From Conchocele bisecta (Eukaryota; Mollusca; Bivalvia; Lucinida; Thyasiridae): a stretch of 64,000 nucleotides of DNA. The translations under genes and the position numbers were made by a program. The stretch lies in assembly GCA_029237695.1 (NCBI GenBank), contig CM055267.1:6842036-6906035 (forward strand), given 5' to 3'. This document shows positions 1-11,083 of this stretch, one piece after another. Under the pieces are notes generated by a model. That model did no database searches. It was not told the origin of the DNA and saw nothing but the letters and a program-made list of their open reading frames with translations. Each line of letters opens with the position of its first letter. The stretch's first letter is position 1.

Positions 1-162
1 GTGTGGTCAATGAATGTATATCATCTGGATCGCTCTATTACCAAACCTGATGAGCCCGTGCTCTATTATTTGACTGATGGTCCATCTCGCGGTTTTGTTC
101 GCGAAGAACTTCTTATGGTGCCTTCTGACACCCAGCTACCCCCGGATCGTAAGATTCTTTAG
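1..162 (+). CDS. Polinton integrase, C-terminal end (truncated by window edge)
   Basis: The reading frame is open from base 1 and stops at 160-162, giving 53 residues (start WSMNVYHLD, end PPDRKIL). It matches the C-terminal tail of the integrase at 41105-42114 with a few substitutions and a different last few residues. This is the part after the catalytic DDE core, probably the SH3/chromo-like DNA-binding tail. Its stop overlaps the stop of the convergent polymerase gene (159-161), the same tail-to-tail arrangement as in the full-length element. The catalytic core lies outside the window. Confidence 0.8.
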   Translation: MWSMNVYHLDRSITKPDEPVLYYLTDGPSRGFVREELLMVPSDTQLPPDRKIL

Positions 163-3100
163 AGATGTTCGGTATGTATTCCGTCTGGTAACACGCGTCT
201 TTTATCGTAGTACGCCGAGAGTCCTAATTTTTTTTTGACAGTACGTTTTCATAACACCGTCTTTCATTTTAAATCCTCTATTTTGCGCTACATCTATAAT
301 GTGTTTTCCATCTTCTGTAGTTTCACTTAGTACTCGTTTTATCTATCCCAATTTAAATTGTTAGTTCTCTTGGACATTCCTTTCGCAGAGTTTTTATTAA
401 TTTTAATTTGTTCCAAATTATCTTTAGTGAAATTAATTTTTTCTACGAAATAACACTTACTAGATAACGCTATCGCCCTATCCCCGCTAAATTCCATTTT
501 GAAAAGTCCGGGCTCTCTTTCGCTCCATTTATCCCAAGCCAACCATTTCTTTTTTTCTTTTTCAAACTCGTCTAGTAAGTTAGGTCTAATCAATTCCTCT
601 ATCGTTTTTCCACTAACTCCTATATACATACTATCTGTATCCATCTGTATTAATTCAAAGTCTTCTCTTTTTATGTATTTATCTAGAAATTCGTAGTAAA
701 ATTCCAACATTCTCAATTTAGCTAGTTGATAAACCGCTATTCCACAATGGAATGGTCTCTTTAGCGCACACCTGGGTTTTCTTGAAGATATTTCGTACGC
801 ATATCCTATCTCTTCCAAATCATCAAAGAATGCAGATCTTAACGCTTTGTCAACACAGTTTTCGTCTTGTGTATATGTCGTATTTAAATGTCTCTCCGTT
901 GCCTCTATCATTTTTCCACAACACGAATTGCCTAATAATTTCATTATATCCGCTACTGGTTTCTTATTTGGTTCTACATCGCCTGTTCGTCTTGCGGCTG
1001 TAACTTCTTTTGCGAACCATTCGAAGGGTTTACCACTAATATAATCTATAACACGATGAACTCCCGTTAATTTCTAGGCCGTGTTTTAAATACCATTTCA
1101 ACAGTGGCGCTACAGCAATACTTTAGTGGCGGTCATAGATCCCACCAATTTTCTTCCATTTCCTCTAGTTCTTCCAGTATCTTCCTTAAATATTTTAACA
1201 TGTGTGTGGACTTCATCAACCTCTACTTCTCTGTTTATAAATATTTGGGGACATTTCAGAAAACTTATGTTTTAAGTTGTGTGGAACTTCTATATCCACC
1301 TCCGCAAACCCAAACCAGTCTCCAGATAAAACTCTTTTACAAAACTTTTTAATAAATTTAGGGTTATGTGGGGTATCTATATGGTGTATAGTTTCTCTCC
1401 CACACGGCATCTCTTTATTTAACGTAGATAAATATAACGCGTTTGCATCGTACCCCACAAAACAGCCTTGCAAGGTTTGTTACTTTCATTTGATCTAATA
1501 TTGGAAACACCGGCTTCTGCATAGCGTGTAAACTACTATTGATGGACCACCAACTAGAGCGTCCTTCATCATTTCGTATGTTTTCTTCTTTTGGTGCATA
1601 TAGAGCATCCTCCGGTATAATCGTCTTTGAAGATTTTTGTTCTTTAATGGTTCCTCTCAATAAATATTGTATAGCTACTCCAGGTAGTGTTACCGCATCT
1701 TTGAAAATATCCACTCTGTGTTTATTAAAATTCCACACTTTTTTTCCACCGCCTTCTAGAACGGTGCTACATCTAAATCTTTGTATAATATTTCAAACCA
1801 ATCTCTGAAAGTTTTATTTCATATTATTTTCTTCGAAAATTCTACGACATTTACTTAATTCTGTTTCATCTATTAACATTTTCCCAGATAGTTTGGAATA
1901 CCAATTCTCTATATCGGTAGTCCTGGGTAATCCAGTTTGTCTGGAGAATCGAACCACTCATAAGGAAAGAAAGATTTCTGTCCTTTGCAGTCGTAGGCTT
2001 TTATCCAACTATCATAACTTACACCAGGTCCTAGATAAAGTATTACATCAAGAAAATCTAAATTCTGGAGTAAATAGAAATATTGTTGAGTTTGCACGTT
2101 TTCCGACCATTACTTTCTTTGTTGTTGATGTCAGTTCGCCTACTAGGTATTTCTTTATTAAGTTTATATCGTACTTACTGCTGTTAAACCTATAACCGGT
2201 ACTTGCTCTATCCACTGTTCGATCTTGGCGATTTGGTTTTTACGTAAATATTCCGTATTAAACTTATATCTTGACCACACTTCTTCTCTTATATCTTTTC
2301 TCCCCGACTTTCAAATCTTCTACGAATTTTTCTATAAGTTTTGCGGGATCTTTATCACAAATATGAGTTACTGTTCCTGAGAAATTATCTCCTATACTAA
2401 CGCTTGCCGGAACGTGCTCAGCTTCGTACTCTAAACTATTACCGGTAGTTTCAACTTCTGGCTGGAGATACGCCTCAAAATCGTATACTATCTGATATGG
2501 ATAAAGAGTAGTGTCACAACCGATCTTTATATCTTTACCCGTTCTTTGGAATTCGCATTCCCACATAACTACTAGGTTTGAATTCTTTGCTTTTTCTAAT
2601 AACTTTATCTCTTCTCATTGTGGATGCGCGTTCTTCTTTTTTATGCTTTGCATGAATCTCACACCCGTGCCAGTAACAGCCGTGATATTGATATACGGTA
2701 TTGGTTTCTGGACAGTATCCATCTACCGGAGCTCCTAAAATCCATCTTTTCACCTCCGTGTCCGCACTGTTCGTGGTGAATGTGAATTCCCTCCCGCTTT
2801 TCCACAGAATACATCCAATCGATCGCCCCATAACTTTTAGAACCTTTTGGGTAAAACGCTTTCTCGAACGACGAACGCGGGCGCTCTAAATAATTACCAT
2901 CACATACTATTTTTTGTCTCACCTTTCATACATTTTGGTCCGTGTCTCTTCTATTACTCGCTTTCGTGAATTTCTGTTTGCAATTATCGCAGGCGTAAAT
3001 TTTAGATAGGTTTTTAAGGTTTTTTTATCAGAAATGCGTGATTATTAAACAGTCCTATTGTCATTGGTTTATTACCTATTGCCTTATAGTGTGCTGGTAC

Positions 3101-4301
3101 CTTTTTCAACCACCATACATTACATTCGGTGGGTTGATATACTTCTATACCGATTTTAAAAAACTCTTCAACCTTTTTCAGATCTGAAAAAGGAATTGGT
3201 GAAACCACATTACTACCAAAATATTGCTTACTAAGTTCTTTCGCCTTTTCTGTACATTCTGTCGGGTCTTTTATCTGTCATATGCATAGCTAGACACCTG
3301 AACAGACAAAGGTCGTCATTATACTTATCTAAAGAATACATACCTTTTTTATTCTTCAGCCATTCTGGAAGTTCTCCTCCTGCCGCTTCTTTGGATTGTA
3401 GTCCCAAATCTATTCCCCTACTACCCTGTATTAGCTTTACGAAAACCTCTACCCATCTTACAAACTTCCACTTTGTATTCGGTCTGTCTATTTTATCGGA
3501 CATTATTCGTGTTTGCTCCTTATCTGACAGCCATTTTTAATCGGTTTTCATTGATGATAGTGGTTCGCTACCACCGAGATTTTTGTGAAATTATTATAGT
3601 TTTAGGTTTTCCATTTTTAATTTCCTCCATATGTTCTAGTCTTGTAAGAATATGAATATCTCAAATAAAAAATTGGTTGTTAGATACGGAGCGAGTTTAT
3701 CGGACATGCGTTCAGACTCGTTAATGTTAATGTTTTTACGAAAGGATAATGTAACTACCCGTCTTCCATTTTCTACCTTTTCCAATGTTTCATCGTGAGC
3801 CCCCAATATTTCTTCACCTTTTTCCACTATCGCGCTAACGATAGATTTTTTCTTATTATTATTTTGGCGTCTAATTTGGGACAAATTATTTGTGCTTGAA
3901 GGTTTGATTACACTAGCCCTTAACCCCGCAATACTTTCTTTTTGAATTCTGTTACCAACTTCCTCCGCTTTGGATATATCATTAAATGCCCCTCTTTTAT
4001 AGGCGCGGGTAAACCGCTTCATAAACGCCTCATTCTTTGTGGCATTTATCAGCTTTGTCAACCCCCTAACTCTCAACCGTTTACTATAAGTAATCCCTAG
4101 AGATTCGGCTTCTCTTACTCAAACTTTCTATTTCTGCTCTAGTTTCTGACGTTATCATATTTTCTGTAAACGCCTCATTCTTTGTGGCATTTATCAACTT
4201 TGTCAACCCCCTAACTCTCAACCGTTTACTATAGTAATCCCTAGAGATTCGGCTTTTCTTCTCAAACTTTCTATTTCTGCTCTAGTTTCTGACGTTATCA
4301 T
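159..4301 (-). pseudogene. Protein-primed DNA polymerase B of Polinton copy 1, frameshifted
   Basis: This is family B, protein-primed DNA polymerase, the replicase of Polintons. On the minus strand the order is: N-terminal basic region (4301-3640), a segment containing LCLFRCLAMH (about 3300), a CxxC..H zinc-finger-like segment (about 2950), the HGCYWHGC nuclease-like segment (about 2670), exonuclease motif YDFEAY (about 2480), polymerase A motif with DANALYLSTL (about 1440), polymerase B motif GNSCCGK (about 920) and polymerase C motif MDTDSMYIG (about 640). The frame is broken many times, so no full-length product can be made as read. Two candidate ATGs, at 4301 and 4158, belong to a direct duplication. 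Copy 2 (36967-41108) is broken at different places. The gene shares the 4302-4413 spacer with the divergent zinc-finger gene. Confidence 0.85.
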
Positions 4302-4413
4302 ATTTTCTGTAATATACTTTTGTATAACCTATGAAATTTATCTGTTCAATTGGTCTTGAAAACATTATGTTTTTTTTACGACCAATTGAATATAAACATA
4401 AACATATACATAT
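4302..4413. promoter_or_regulatory. Divergent spacer between polymerase and zinc-finger genes, with inverted repeat
   Basis: A 112-bp spacer separates two genes that start in opposite directions. It contains an inverted repeat at 4345-4390 with arms TTCAATTGGTC and GACCAATTGAA around an A/T-rich centre, followed by TTTATCT-like A/T boxes. The same arrangement is at 36878-36923 in copy 2, and the CAATTGG half-site with flanking TTTATCT recurs at the inner edge of the TIR (about 4785-4800). A shared operator or bidirectional promoter is an inference from position and symmetry. Confidence 0.5.
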
Positions 4414-4729
4414 ATGGAGTGTGAGACTTGTTGTAAGACGTTTACGCGTAAAGACTATCTACGAAGGCATCTAGCGAGACGTAGAAAGTTTCCTTGTGTC
4501 CCCCCAGCAATTTCAATGCCCCAGATGCCCTTGTAAATTCGTTAGTGCCCAAACTCTTTGTAGACATAAGCAACTACGCTGCCCTGTGGCTACAGGTGAA
4601 CGTGGTAGACTAGAGCTGGTAGAATTAATTGCTGATCTACGGAATCAATTAGCTATATCGGAGGAGGAAAATATGGTGTTGGAATATAGACTATTGCGCG
4701 AGGACGCATTTAAATCAGAAACTTATTAG
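4414..4729 (+). pseudogene. Polinton TIR-proximal zinc-finger/coiled-coil protein, copy 1 (frameshifted)
   Basis: A small C2H2 protein. The ATG at 4414 opens a first finger (CETCC..H..H), then the frame breaks in a run of C at about 4500. The second frame carries a second finger (FQCPRCPCKF..LCRHKQLRC) and a C-terminal leucine/glutamate-rich helix likely to be a coiled coil. In copy 2 the C-run is in frame but a different insertion breaks the gene further on, so the two copies are broken in complementary places. A homologous intact gene is at 11084-11404. The position next to the TIR and the DNA-binding fold suggest a regulator or end-binding protein; this is inference. Confidence 0.7.
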
Positions 4730-4974
4730 AATAAATTCATAAATTGGTGTCAAAAATAAATAAATCCTTTTTAAGACTATTGTTTTATCTGGTCAATTGG
4801 ACGTGAAAACAACATGATGTATTTATGACACCAATTTTGAATATTTCGTGGTTGGTGGGAGACAATTTCATCGTTAACTATTTTTTTGATTTTTTGGGGG
4901 TGGTGGAGTAGTATAGAGGGTGGAGAAATGATGCCACCGTTAGGTGGTATCATTTTGACTCCCTCTATACTACT
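4730..4974. repeat. Polinton copy 1 terminal inverted repeat and sub-terminal spacer
   Basis: The TIR runs from about 4792 to 4974, ends in ACTACT and matches 54136-54320 closely. The last 70 bases fold back on themselves: outer arms AGTAGTATAGAGGG / CCCTCTATACTACT and inner arms GATGCCACC / GGTGGTATC. 4730-4791 is an A/T-rich 3' flank of the zinc-finger gene. The base after the element (4975) begins GCCGG; the other end of copy 1 is outside the window, so no target duplication can be checked. Confidence 0.85.
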
Positions 4975-5112
4975 GCCGGTTATAGTCCCACGGCGCTATA
5001 AATTCAGTTGTCAGTGTGCCGCGGCGCTATAAGTCTGACCGCGGTGCTTATGTTACGCCCGCGGTGCCTTGATTTGCTGGCCGAATAATGGTTACGGCCG
5101 CTGTAAAACCCA
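4975..5112. other. Flank of Polinton copy 1, no gene seen
   Basis: G/C-richer flank with short repeats of CGGCGCTATAA / CGGTGCTTAT. No coding potential seen. Confidence 0.4.
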
Positions 5113-5754
5113 TTAAAGGTACATGCCCACCAAGTAAGCACAACATGTTCTTTATATCGGGAGACATCATCGGAGACATTTTCTAACAAAATAAACATTC
5201 ATTCACCATTAACCCATGCATTGATTGGCATTATTATGCATTTTATATCAGACGTAAAATTTCCACACTGATATCAGGGGCGATAACCGTGTTTCCTTAA
5301 AATGCTAACAGACATTACTATTTATTCTCTGTATTTATTTTTATGCCACCGGGTTTCGAAGAAACGGGTGGCATATAGTGTTTGGACCGTCTGTCTGTCC
5401 GTCCGTCACACTTTTCGGTTAACCACTTTGTCACAGTTTCTCAAATATGCTGCAGGTGGCATCCGCGTTCGACAGACGCATTTCTTGTTTGATTTGCAAT
5501 GATCATACTTTATAATCTGTCTATAATATTATTTTTTCAGGTGACGCATTTAATTAGTATAAATAACTAAAACATATCATGCCTCATTTGCATATGAAAA
5601 TAGCCTGATACCACCGCGCGTCACTATCTGTAAAATAAATATTACTAAATGGTGGTACTGGAATAGTGACACAATTATACACTTATTTAATTCCTGTAAA
5701 GAACATTTTGTGCCTACTGAGTGGGCATGTACATTTACCTTTAAAGTCTTGTTT
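5113..5754 (+). mobile_element. MITE with TTAAAGGTACATGCCCAC terminal inverted repeats, copy 1
   Basis: The left end reads TTAAAGGTACATGCCCAC and then AGCACAACATGTTCTTTA; the right end at about 5698-5754 is the inverse. The terminal repeats are about 42-45 bp. The interior contains no ORF of note. An inverted copy lies at 20701-21410, and comparison of the two shows that this copy has acquired a short insertion (5341-5490). Confidence 0.75.
5341..5490 (+). mobile_element. Short ATGCCACC-hairpin element inserted in the MITE
   Basis: It begins with a hairpin (ATGCCACCGGGTTTC / GAAGAAACGGGTGGCAT) followed by ATAGTGTTTGGACCG, CTGTC/CGTCC repeats, and ends GACAGACGCATTTCTTGTT. The MITE copy at 20701-21410 lacks it, giving a natural empty site. 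A second copy with the same start and end is at 25158-25323. It carries no ORF, so it is non-autonomous. Confidence 0.75.
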
Positions 5755-6640
5755 CAATATTTTATTTTGTTGTTGATTTTCACCGGAAATTACGAAACAA
5801 TGATCCACTTGAACTGGGACCGGTAATTTGTTACAGTTGTTACTGTAATATGTGGGAAAATGCCTTCGTTACACTTGTTACACTGTAACACAGAAAATAA
5901 CTTCTGGTTTTCACACTGTGTCTTTTCATTACAGTTGTTGTAACAAGGGGGAAAATACCTTTGTTACACTGTAACAAAATGGGGACCTCCTGCCAGTTGG
6001 TATCTTTTTGTGCAGTATATGTAGTAATCCGGGTGCAGGTCAAAACGTACCAAAGTCAAAACGTACCCATATATTTTTGTCAAAACGTAGAAATACTGGA
6101 GGTCAAAAGTGAAACGTACGCATTTTTGGAATCGAAAACATGCGCATTCGGGAAGTCAAAACGTACCCACTCTGAATAGTCAAACGTACACGTTTTGTGG
6201 GTGTAATTTGCACACTGTCACACGCACATTTATAAGTTACGTCGTCCGCCAGACATCGTCTGCCAGAAGTTGGAAACGTGACATCATTCGTGTGTTTGTG
6301 TGTGTGGTGGTGGTGGGCGGTGGGGGTGTATCCTTAAACCTCACGTATATAATTGTGTGAAGAGTTTTGTCAATACAAATAGCGTGTATCTACCCTAAAA
6401 AGAAGCCATGTTATAGGATGCGCGGATCAGTCAATTTTACATACTCGTGGTCATGGTATTAGAACGGAAACACCGATATTGAAAACAAAGCAGTAAATTT
6501 TAGCAGTGTGCTAAACTCTTGCTATACCAGCTGTCAGCTTCTATTAAGTAAATCAACATATTTGGTTGAATTATAAATCGTAATGCCCTAATATTATTTC
6601 GTAATTTTATGATCGATCTCCAGGGCTCCAGATAAGGAAT
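5755..6640. repeat. Intergenic region with TTACAGTTGT and GTCAAAACGTACCC repeats
   Basis: 5835-5980 has several TTACA(C/G)TTGT units. 6035-6200 repeats a GTCAAAACGTACCC-type 14-mer about six times with mutations; the same motif recurs at 20548-20630. 6290-6330 is a GTG-rich stretch. No gene seen. Confidence 0.5.
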
Positions 6641-7160
6641 TTGTGTCGCGCGTATCTCCAAAAGTATTTCAGTTACAGTCGCGAAACTTTACAGGAATAC
6701 TGGTCATCGTGTGAAGTTGCGCACCTGGGGTTTTAGATGCAGATTCATCCTGTAATTACGGAGTTATGGCCCTTGACTTAGCGAAAATTGGGGATTTTCA
6801 ACTTGTGTCGCGCGTATCTCCGAATGTATTTCAGTCGTGAAACTTTACAGGAATACTGGTCATCATGTTAATTTGCGCACCTGGGGTTTTAGATGCGGAT
6901 TCATCCAGTATTCACGGAGTTATTTCCCTTGACTTAGTGAAAAGTGGGGATTTTCAACTTGTGTCGTGCATATCTCCAAAAGTATTTCAGTTAGAGTCGC
7001 GAAACTTTACAGGAATACTGGTCATCGTGTGAAATTGCGCACCTGGGGTTTTAGATGCAGATTCATCCAGTATTCACGGAGTTATGGTCCTTGACTTAGT
7101 GAAAAGTGGGGATATTCAACTTGTGTCGCGCGTATCTTCAAAAGTATGCAGAAAATACAA
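6641..7160. repeat. Tandem array, about 160-bp unit
   Basis: Units start at about 6641, 6803, 6959 and 7121 with TTGTGTCGCGCGTATCTCC. Each contains GCGCACCTGGGG, TTCATCC and CGGAGTTATGGCCCTTGAC. A partial unit recurs at 7613-7710. It is preceded by the GCTCCAGATAAGG motif (about 6625) that also ends several MITEs in this window. No coding potential. Confidence 0.7.
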
Positions 7161-7298
7161 GGTAGCTACATATATGCTGTTGCTACCTTAAATTCTACTT
7201 TTCCAAGTCCTGATAACATGCAGTGGTGGTATTGGGGGAGACATATGTTTTTGTCTGAAAAACAATCCTCTAGATATTATTGATTTCCAGCTGTGATA

Positions 7299-8710
7299 AT
7301 TGTATCCCCCGGACTTCGTGGGGGGGATACACTTCTTGTCCGGAGCATAACTCGAACACCCTTTGGAATATTTTCACTTCACACATGCATAAACCACGAC
7401 CCGAAGGTGTGTCGCGCACATGAATGACAACTCTTGCTTAGCTAATTTTTGAGTTATCTCGATTTTTTGTTTTGCGCACTGATTGAGCATAACTCGACCA
7501 CCCTTTGGAATATTTTCATGAAACTTCACACATGCATAGACCACGACCCGAAGGTGTGTCGCGCACAAGAATGACAACTCTTTCATAGCTAATTTTTTAA
7601 GTTATCTCCCTTTTAGTTGCGCACCTGGGGTTTTAGATGCGGATTCATCCTGTATTCACGGAGTTATGGCCCTTGACTTAGTGAAAAGTGGGGATATTCA
7701 ACTTGTGTCGCGTGTACAAGTATGCAGAAAATACAAGGTAGCTACATATATGCTGTTGCTGCCTTAAATTCTACTTTTCCAAGTCCTGATAACATGCAGT
7801 GGTGGTATTGGGGGAGACATATGTTTTTGTCTAACAATCCTCTAGTTGTATAATATGTTCGGGCCAGTGAAAATTGCTTTCGGGCCCAGGCTCGAGGTCA
7901 AGGCGGGACAAGGCGAGGCATTTGATTCCGCAGAATTCTTGTTTACTTATCTCCCTTTGTTGTTTCATGCACTGATTTCGTGTCCGGAGCATAACTCGAA
8001 CACCCTTTGGAATAGTTTCATTAAACCTCACACATTCATAGACCACGACCCAAAGGTGTGTCACACGCAAGAATGACAACTCTTGCATCATTAATTTTTT
8101 TTACTCATCTCCCTTTGTTGTTTCATGCACTGATTTCGTGTCCGGAGCATAACTCGAACACCCTTTGGAATAGTTTCATTAAACCTCACACATGCATAGA
8201 CCACGACCCAAAGGTGTGTCACGCGCAAGAATGACAACTCTTGCATCATTATATTTTTTTTACTTATCTCCCTTTGTTGTTTCATGCACTGATTTTGTGT
8301 CCGGAGCATAACTCAAACACCCTTTGGAATATTTTTTATTAAACTTCACACATGCATAGAAGACGACCCAAAGGTGTGTCGCATGCAAGAATGACAACTA
8401 TTGCGTCGTTAATTTCTTAGTTATCTCCCTTTGTTGTTTCGTGCACTGATTTCGTGTCGGGAGCATAATTCGAACACCCTTTGGAATATTTTCATGAAAC
8501 TTCACACATGCATAGACCACGACCCTAAAGGTGTGTCACGCAAGAATGACAACTCTTGCATCACTCATTTTAGAGTCATCTCCCTTTGTTTTTCCGCGCA
8601 CTGATTTTGTCTCCGGAGCATAACTCGAACACCCTTTTTTCTTTTTCAAACTACTTGTGTATCTGGGGTGGGGGATACACATGCGCTTGTCGACAAGCGT
8701 CCATTTCTAG
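7299..8710 (+). mobile_element. Helitron-like non-autonomous element A with central tandem repeats
   Basis: The left end is ATTGTATCCCCCGGAC with a GTATCCCCC..GGGGGATAC hairpin. The right end has a second GTGTATC..GATACAC hairpin, then a perfect palindrome GCTTGTCGACAAGC, about 8 nt, and CTAG at 8707-8710 followed by TT. A short 3' hairpin followed by CTRR and a host T is the Helitron signature. The centre is a tandem array of about 160-175-bp units (GAGCATAACTCGAACACCCT ... GAATGACAACTCTTGC). Bivalve 'pearl' and HINE-type elements have this architecture. No Rep/helicase gene is present. Confidence 0.7.
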
Positions 8711-9640
8711 TTAACAATGATTTTTGCTTTGTATTGTACACAACTAACTCCACCAGGGCGTTGACAAGTTTACTAGTATTAAAAATAATTTATGACACAT
8801 TTGCATTGTTAACACGAGTGCCGTAAGTCACAAAATACGCCCGTCGAAGATGGGCCAGACAGCGAAGATGCAGAAATGTGAAGCTGTTACCAAGGCAAGA
8901 AATCTTATTAATGAGAATTTGAAAATCTATAGCATTATTTCTTCCTCTTGTTGTGATAAACAGGCAGGGCTGTACAAATTGATTTTTTAGCCACTTGTCC
9001 GGGACAAGTGACTTGAAAAAAGTGACTTGCCCTGACTTGTCCTGGAAAATATAATTTTCAGGGCAAGTAATTTTGAAAAAGTGACTTGTCATCGTAAGAT
9101 TTCTTATACGAAACTGTCCCAAAACAAAAACTAGTATCATAGTTGTTAAATATAATACAATTGAGCACTTGGCACATATTCATATTATATTAAATATCTA
9201 TAATAATAATAAACATTGTATAGTACATATTTATTCTTGTGGTCTTTTCAAGACTTTTGTCACTGTGCCACCGCGGACATAACGTTGCGACAAGTGCATA
9301 CTCAAAACACATTCATCGACAATAATAAAACATAACAAGAGTGCCGCAAGTCACAAAATACGCCCGTCGAATATGGGTCAGACAGCGAAGATGCAGAAAT
9401 GTGAAGCTGTCACCAAGGCAAGAAATATTAATGAGAATTTGAAAGTCTATAGCATTATTTCTTCATCTCGTTGTGCTAAACATGTATACTAATTTAGGCA
9501 GAGATAGAAAAGTAGAGTATAAAGTAGAAATGATAGGGAATTGGCGTGTTTGAAATTCCTGCAAAACGCGAGATTGAATATGATAGAATTTCGCGTTTTC
9601 GTCTCGAAAGCTCGAAAACGCGAGGTTGCTACATGTCCCT
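8711..9640. repeat. Direct duplication flanking a CAAGTGACTTG-rich segment
   Basis: A segment at about 8808-8970 (AGTGCCGTAAGTCACAAAAT onward) recurs at about 9340-9485. Between them is a run of short inverted ACTTGTCC / GGACAAGT motifs. 9540-9640 repeats CGCGTTTTCG and its inverse CGAAAACGCG. No gene seen. Confidence 0.5.
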
Positions 9641-9662
9641 AATAGGACACGTACACATTGTC

Positions 9663-10193
9663 TTAGGAGACGATTCTCATGTGCTGCAAAAACATTTTAA
9701 AGCTTTTATTAAGAAATAGAACAAATGTGGACAAACATCTATATTTCTTGACAACAAAAACATAATTTGACAAAAAATGACACTTGTCGGAATCGGCATC
9801 GCCGGAAATCGCGTCCAACAGCCTGCGTTCCAGCGCATCCAACCGGTTCTCCAGACGTCTCTCCATGTCGGACAGGTGCGTCGACTCTTCGAACGAGCTG
9901 GCGTTTCGTACATCTTCTAGTAGATCCGTGGGGAACTCGGTGGGGCCCGCAAAACCAGGCGCGGTCACCCTGGTTACTGTGGGGGTTTCTTGTTGTTCTG
10001 GGGTTTCTTGTTCTTCGGGTTTTGTACTACGTTCCGCATCGACGGCGTCCCATATTCTTCGAAGACGAGTGGTACCGATCCCATATTTTTTCTTCGTGTC
10101 GTCCGCAGACTCGACACCTCGAAGATTGCGAATATCTTCTATATCCTGCTCGGACAAATTTCGTTTTTGCGGCATCTTTTTGTTTGTAGGCAC
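9663..10193 (-). CDS. Putative DNA-binding coiled-coil protein of second Polinton lineage
   Basis: A 176-residue ORF, not recognised by name. The N-terminus (MPQKRNLSEQDIEDIRNL, then KKYGIGTTRLRRIWDAV) looks like a helix-turn-helix segment; a ProGluGln-rich linker (EEQETPEQQETPTV) and a helical C-terminal part (MERRLENRLDALERRLLDAI) likely to be a coiled coil follow. The last roughly 40 residues after SGDADSDK read into an A/T-rich repeat and are probably not native. An alternative start is the second Met at 10175. The gene lies upstream of a long hairpin and a zinc-finger gene in the same Polinton-like remnant. Confidence 0.5.
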   Translation of the reverse strand: MPTNKKMPQKRNLSEQDIEDIRNLRGVESADDTKKKYGIGTTRLRRIWDAVDAERSTKPEEQETPEQQETPTVTRVTAPGFAGPTEFPTDLLEDVRNASSFEESTHLSDMERRLENRLDALERRLLDAISGDADSDKCHFLSNYVFVVKKYRCLSTFVLFLNKSFKMFLQHMRIVS

Positions 10194-10521
10194 AAAATAT
10201 GCTAGCAGCTATGTACATACAAATATATTTTGTACAACACGAAAATATTGGGCACACCTAGACAGACTAGGCATGCGTGCACCACGCCTAGGCATGCGTG
10301 CACCATGACTTTTGGACCCGAGGGCAATAAGGAGGCAGCGAAGAGCCTGCTGTATATTTCCAGACTACAACCCTTGGAAAAGAGGAGCGGTCCAAAAGTC
10401 ATGGTGCACGCATGCCTAGGCGTGGTGCACGCATGCCTAGTCTGTCTAGGTGTGTCCAATATTTTTGTGTTGTACATTGGGCAAAATATATTTGTATGTA
10501 CATAGCTGCTAGCATATTTTG
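10193..10521. repeat. Long inverted repeat (hairpin), arms about 126-133 bp
   Basis: The left arm 10193-10318 and right arm 10389-10521 are nearly perfect inverse copies, with a 70-nt loop. The arms contain CTAGGCATGCGTGCACCA repeated twice. The left arm abuts the start codon of the 9663-10193 gene. Confidence 0.85.
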
Positions 10522-10639
10522 TATTTCCGAGTTGTCTTTTCTTGTTTTGTACCGAGTTGTCTTTCCGTTCAAATTTTTCTACCTCCTTTGGGAGAGGTTT
10601 TCTGTTTTTTTTATGTGGTCTAGATTTTGTTTTGCTCTT

Positions 10640-11060
10640 GGGAGACGATTTTCTTCGACTTTCCCAAAAGACCAAATGTGGACAATTGGGTGGTATCATT
10701 TCTGTTTGCCTTTTGGTAGACAAATGTTTTCTACACTTTTCCCAAATGTGTCCAAATACACAATTGGGTGGTATCATTTCTATTTGCCTCTTGGGAGACG
10801 AATTCTTTCTACAATTTTCCCAAAAGTCCGAATGTGTACAATTGGGTGGTATCATTTCTGTTTGCCTCTTGGGAGACACATTTTTTCTACACTTTTCCCA
10901 AAAGTCCAAATGTGGACAATTGGGTGGTATCATTTCTGTTTGCCTCTTGGGAGACACATTTTTTCTACACTTTTCCCAAAAGTCCAAGTGTGGACAATTG
11001 CGTGGTATCATTTCTGTTTGCCTCTTGGGAGACAAAAAATTCTTGTGATTTTCCCATTTG
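10640..11060 (+). repeat. Five-plus tandem copies of a 78-bp unit containing the Polinton-end motif
   Basis: CAATTGGGTGGTATCATTTC recurs at about 10683, 10761, 10839, 10917 and 10995, a 78-bp period. Each unit also has TGCCTCTTGGGAGAC and CACTTTTCCCAAAAGTCC. The core GGTGGTATCATTT is also the inner stem of the Polinton TIR. The array sits just upstream of the zinc-finger gene. Its length is divisible by 3, which creates long open frames that are not likely to be genes. Confidence 0.8.
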
Positions 11061-11083
11061 AACAGAAAAATACTATTGGGAAA

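Noticed and set aside
10412..11083. Long upstream extension of the zinc-finger ORF, and two parallel ORFs in other frames
   Set aside because: The 78-bp array is a multiple of three and lacks stops; homologous genes start at the finger, so the ATG at 11084 is preferred.
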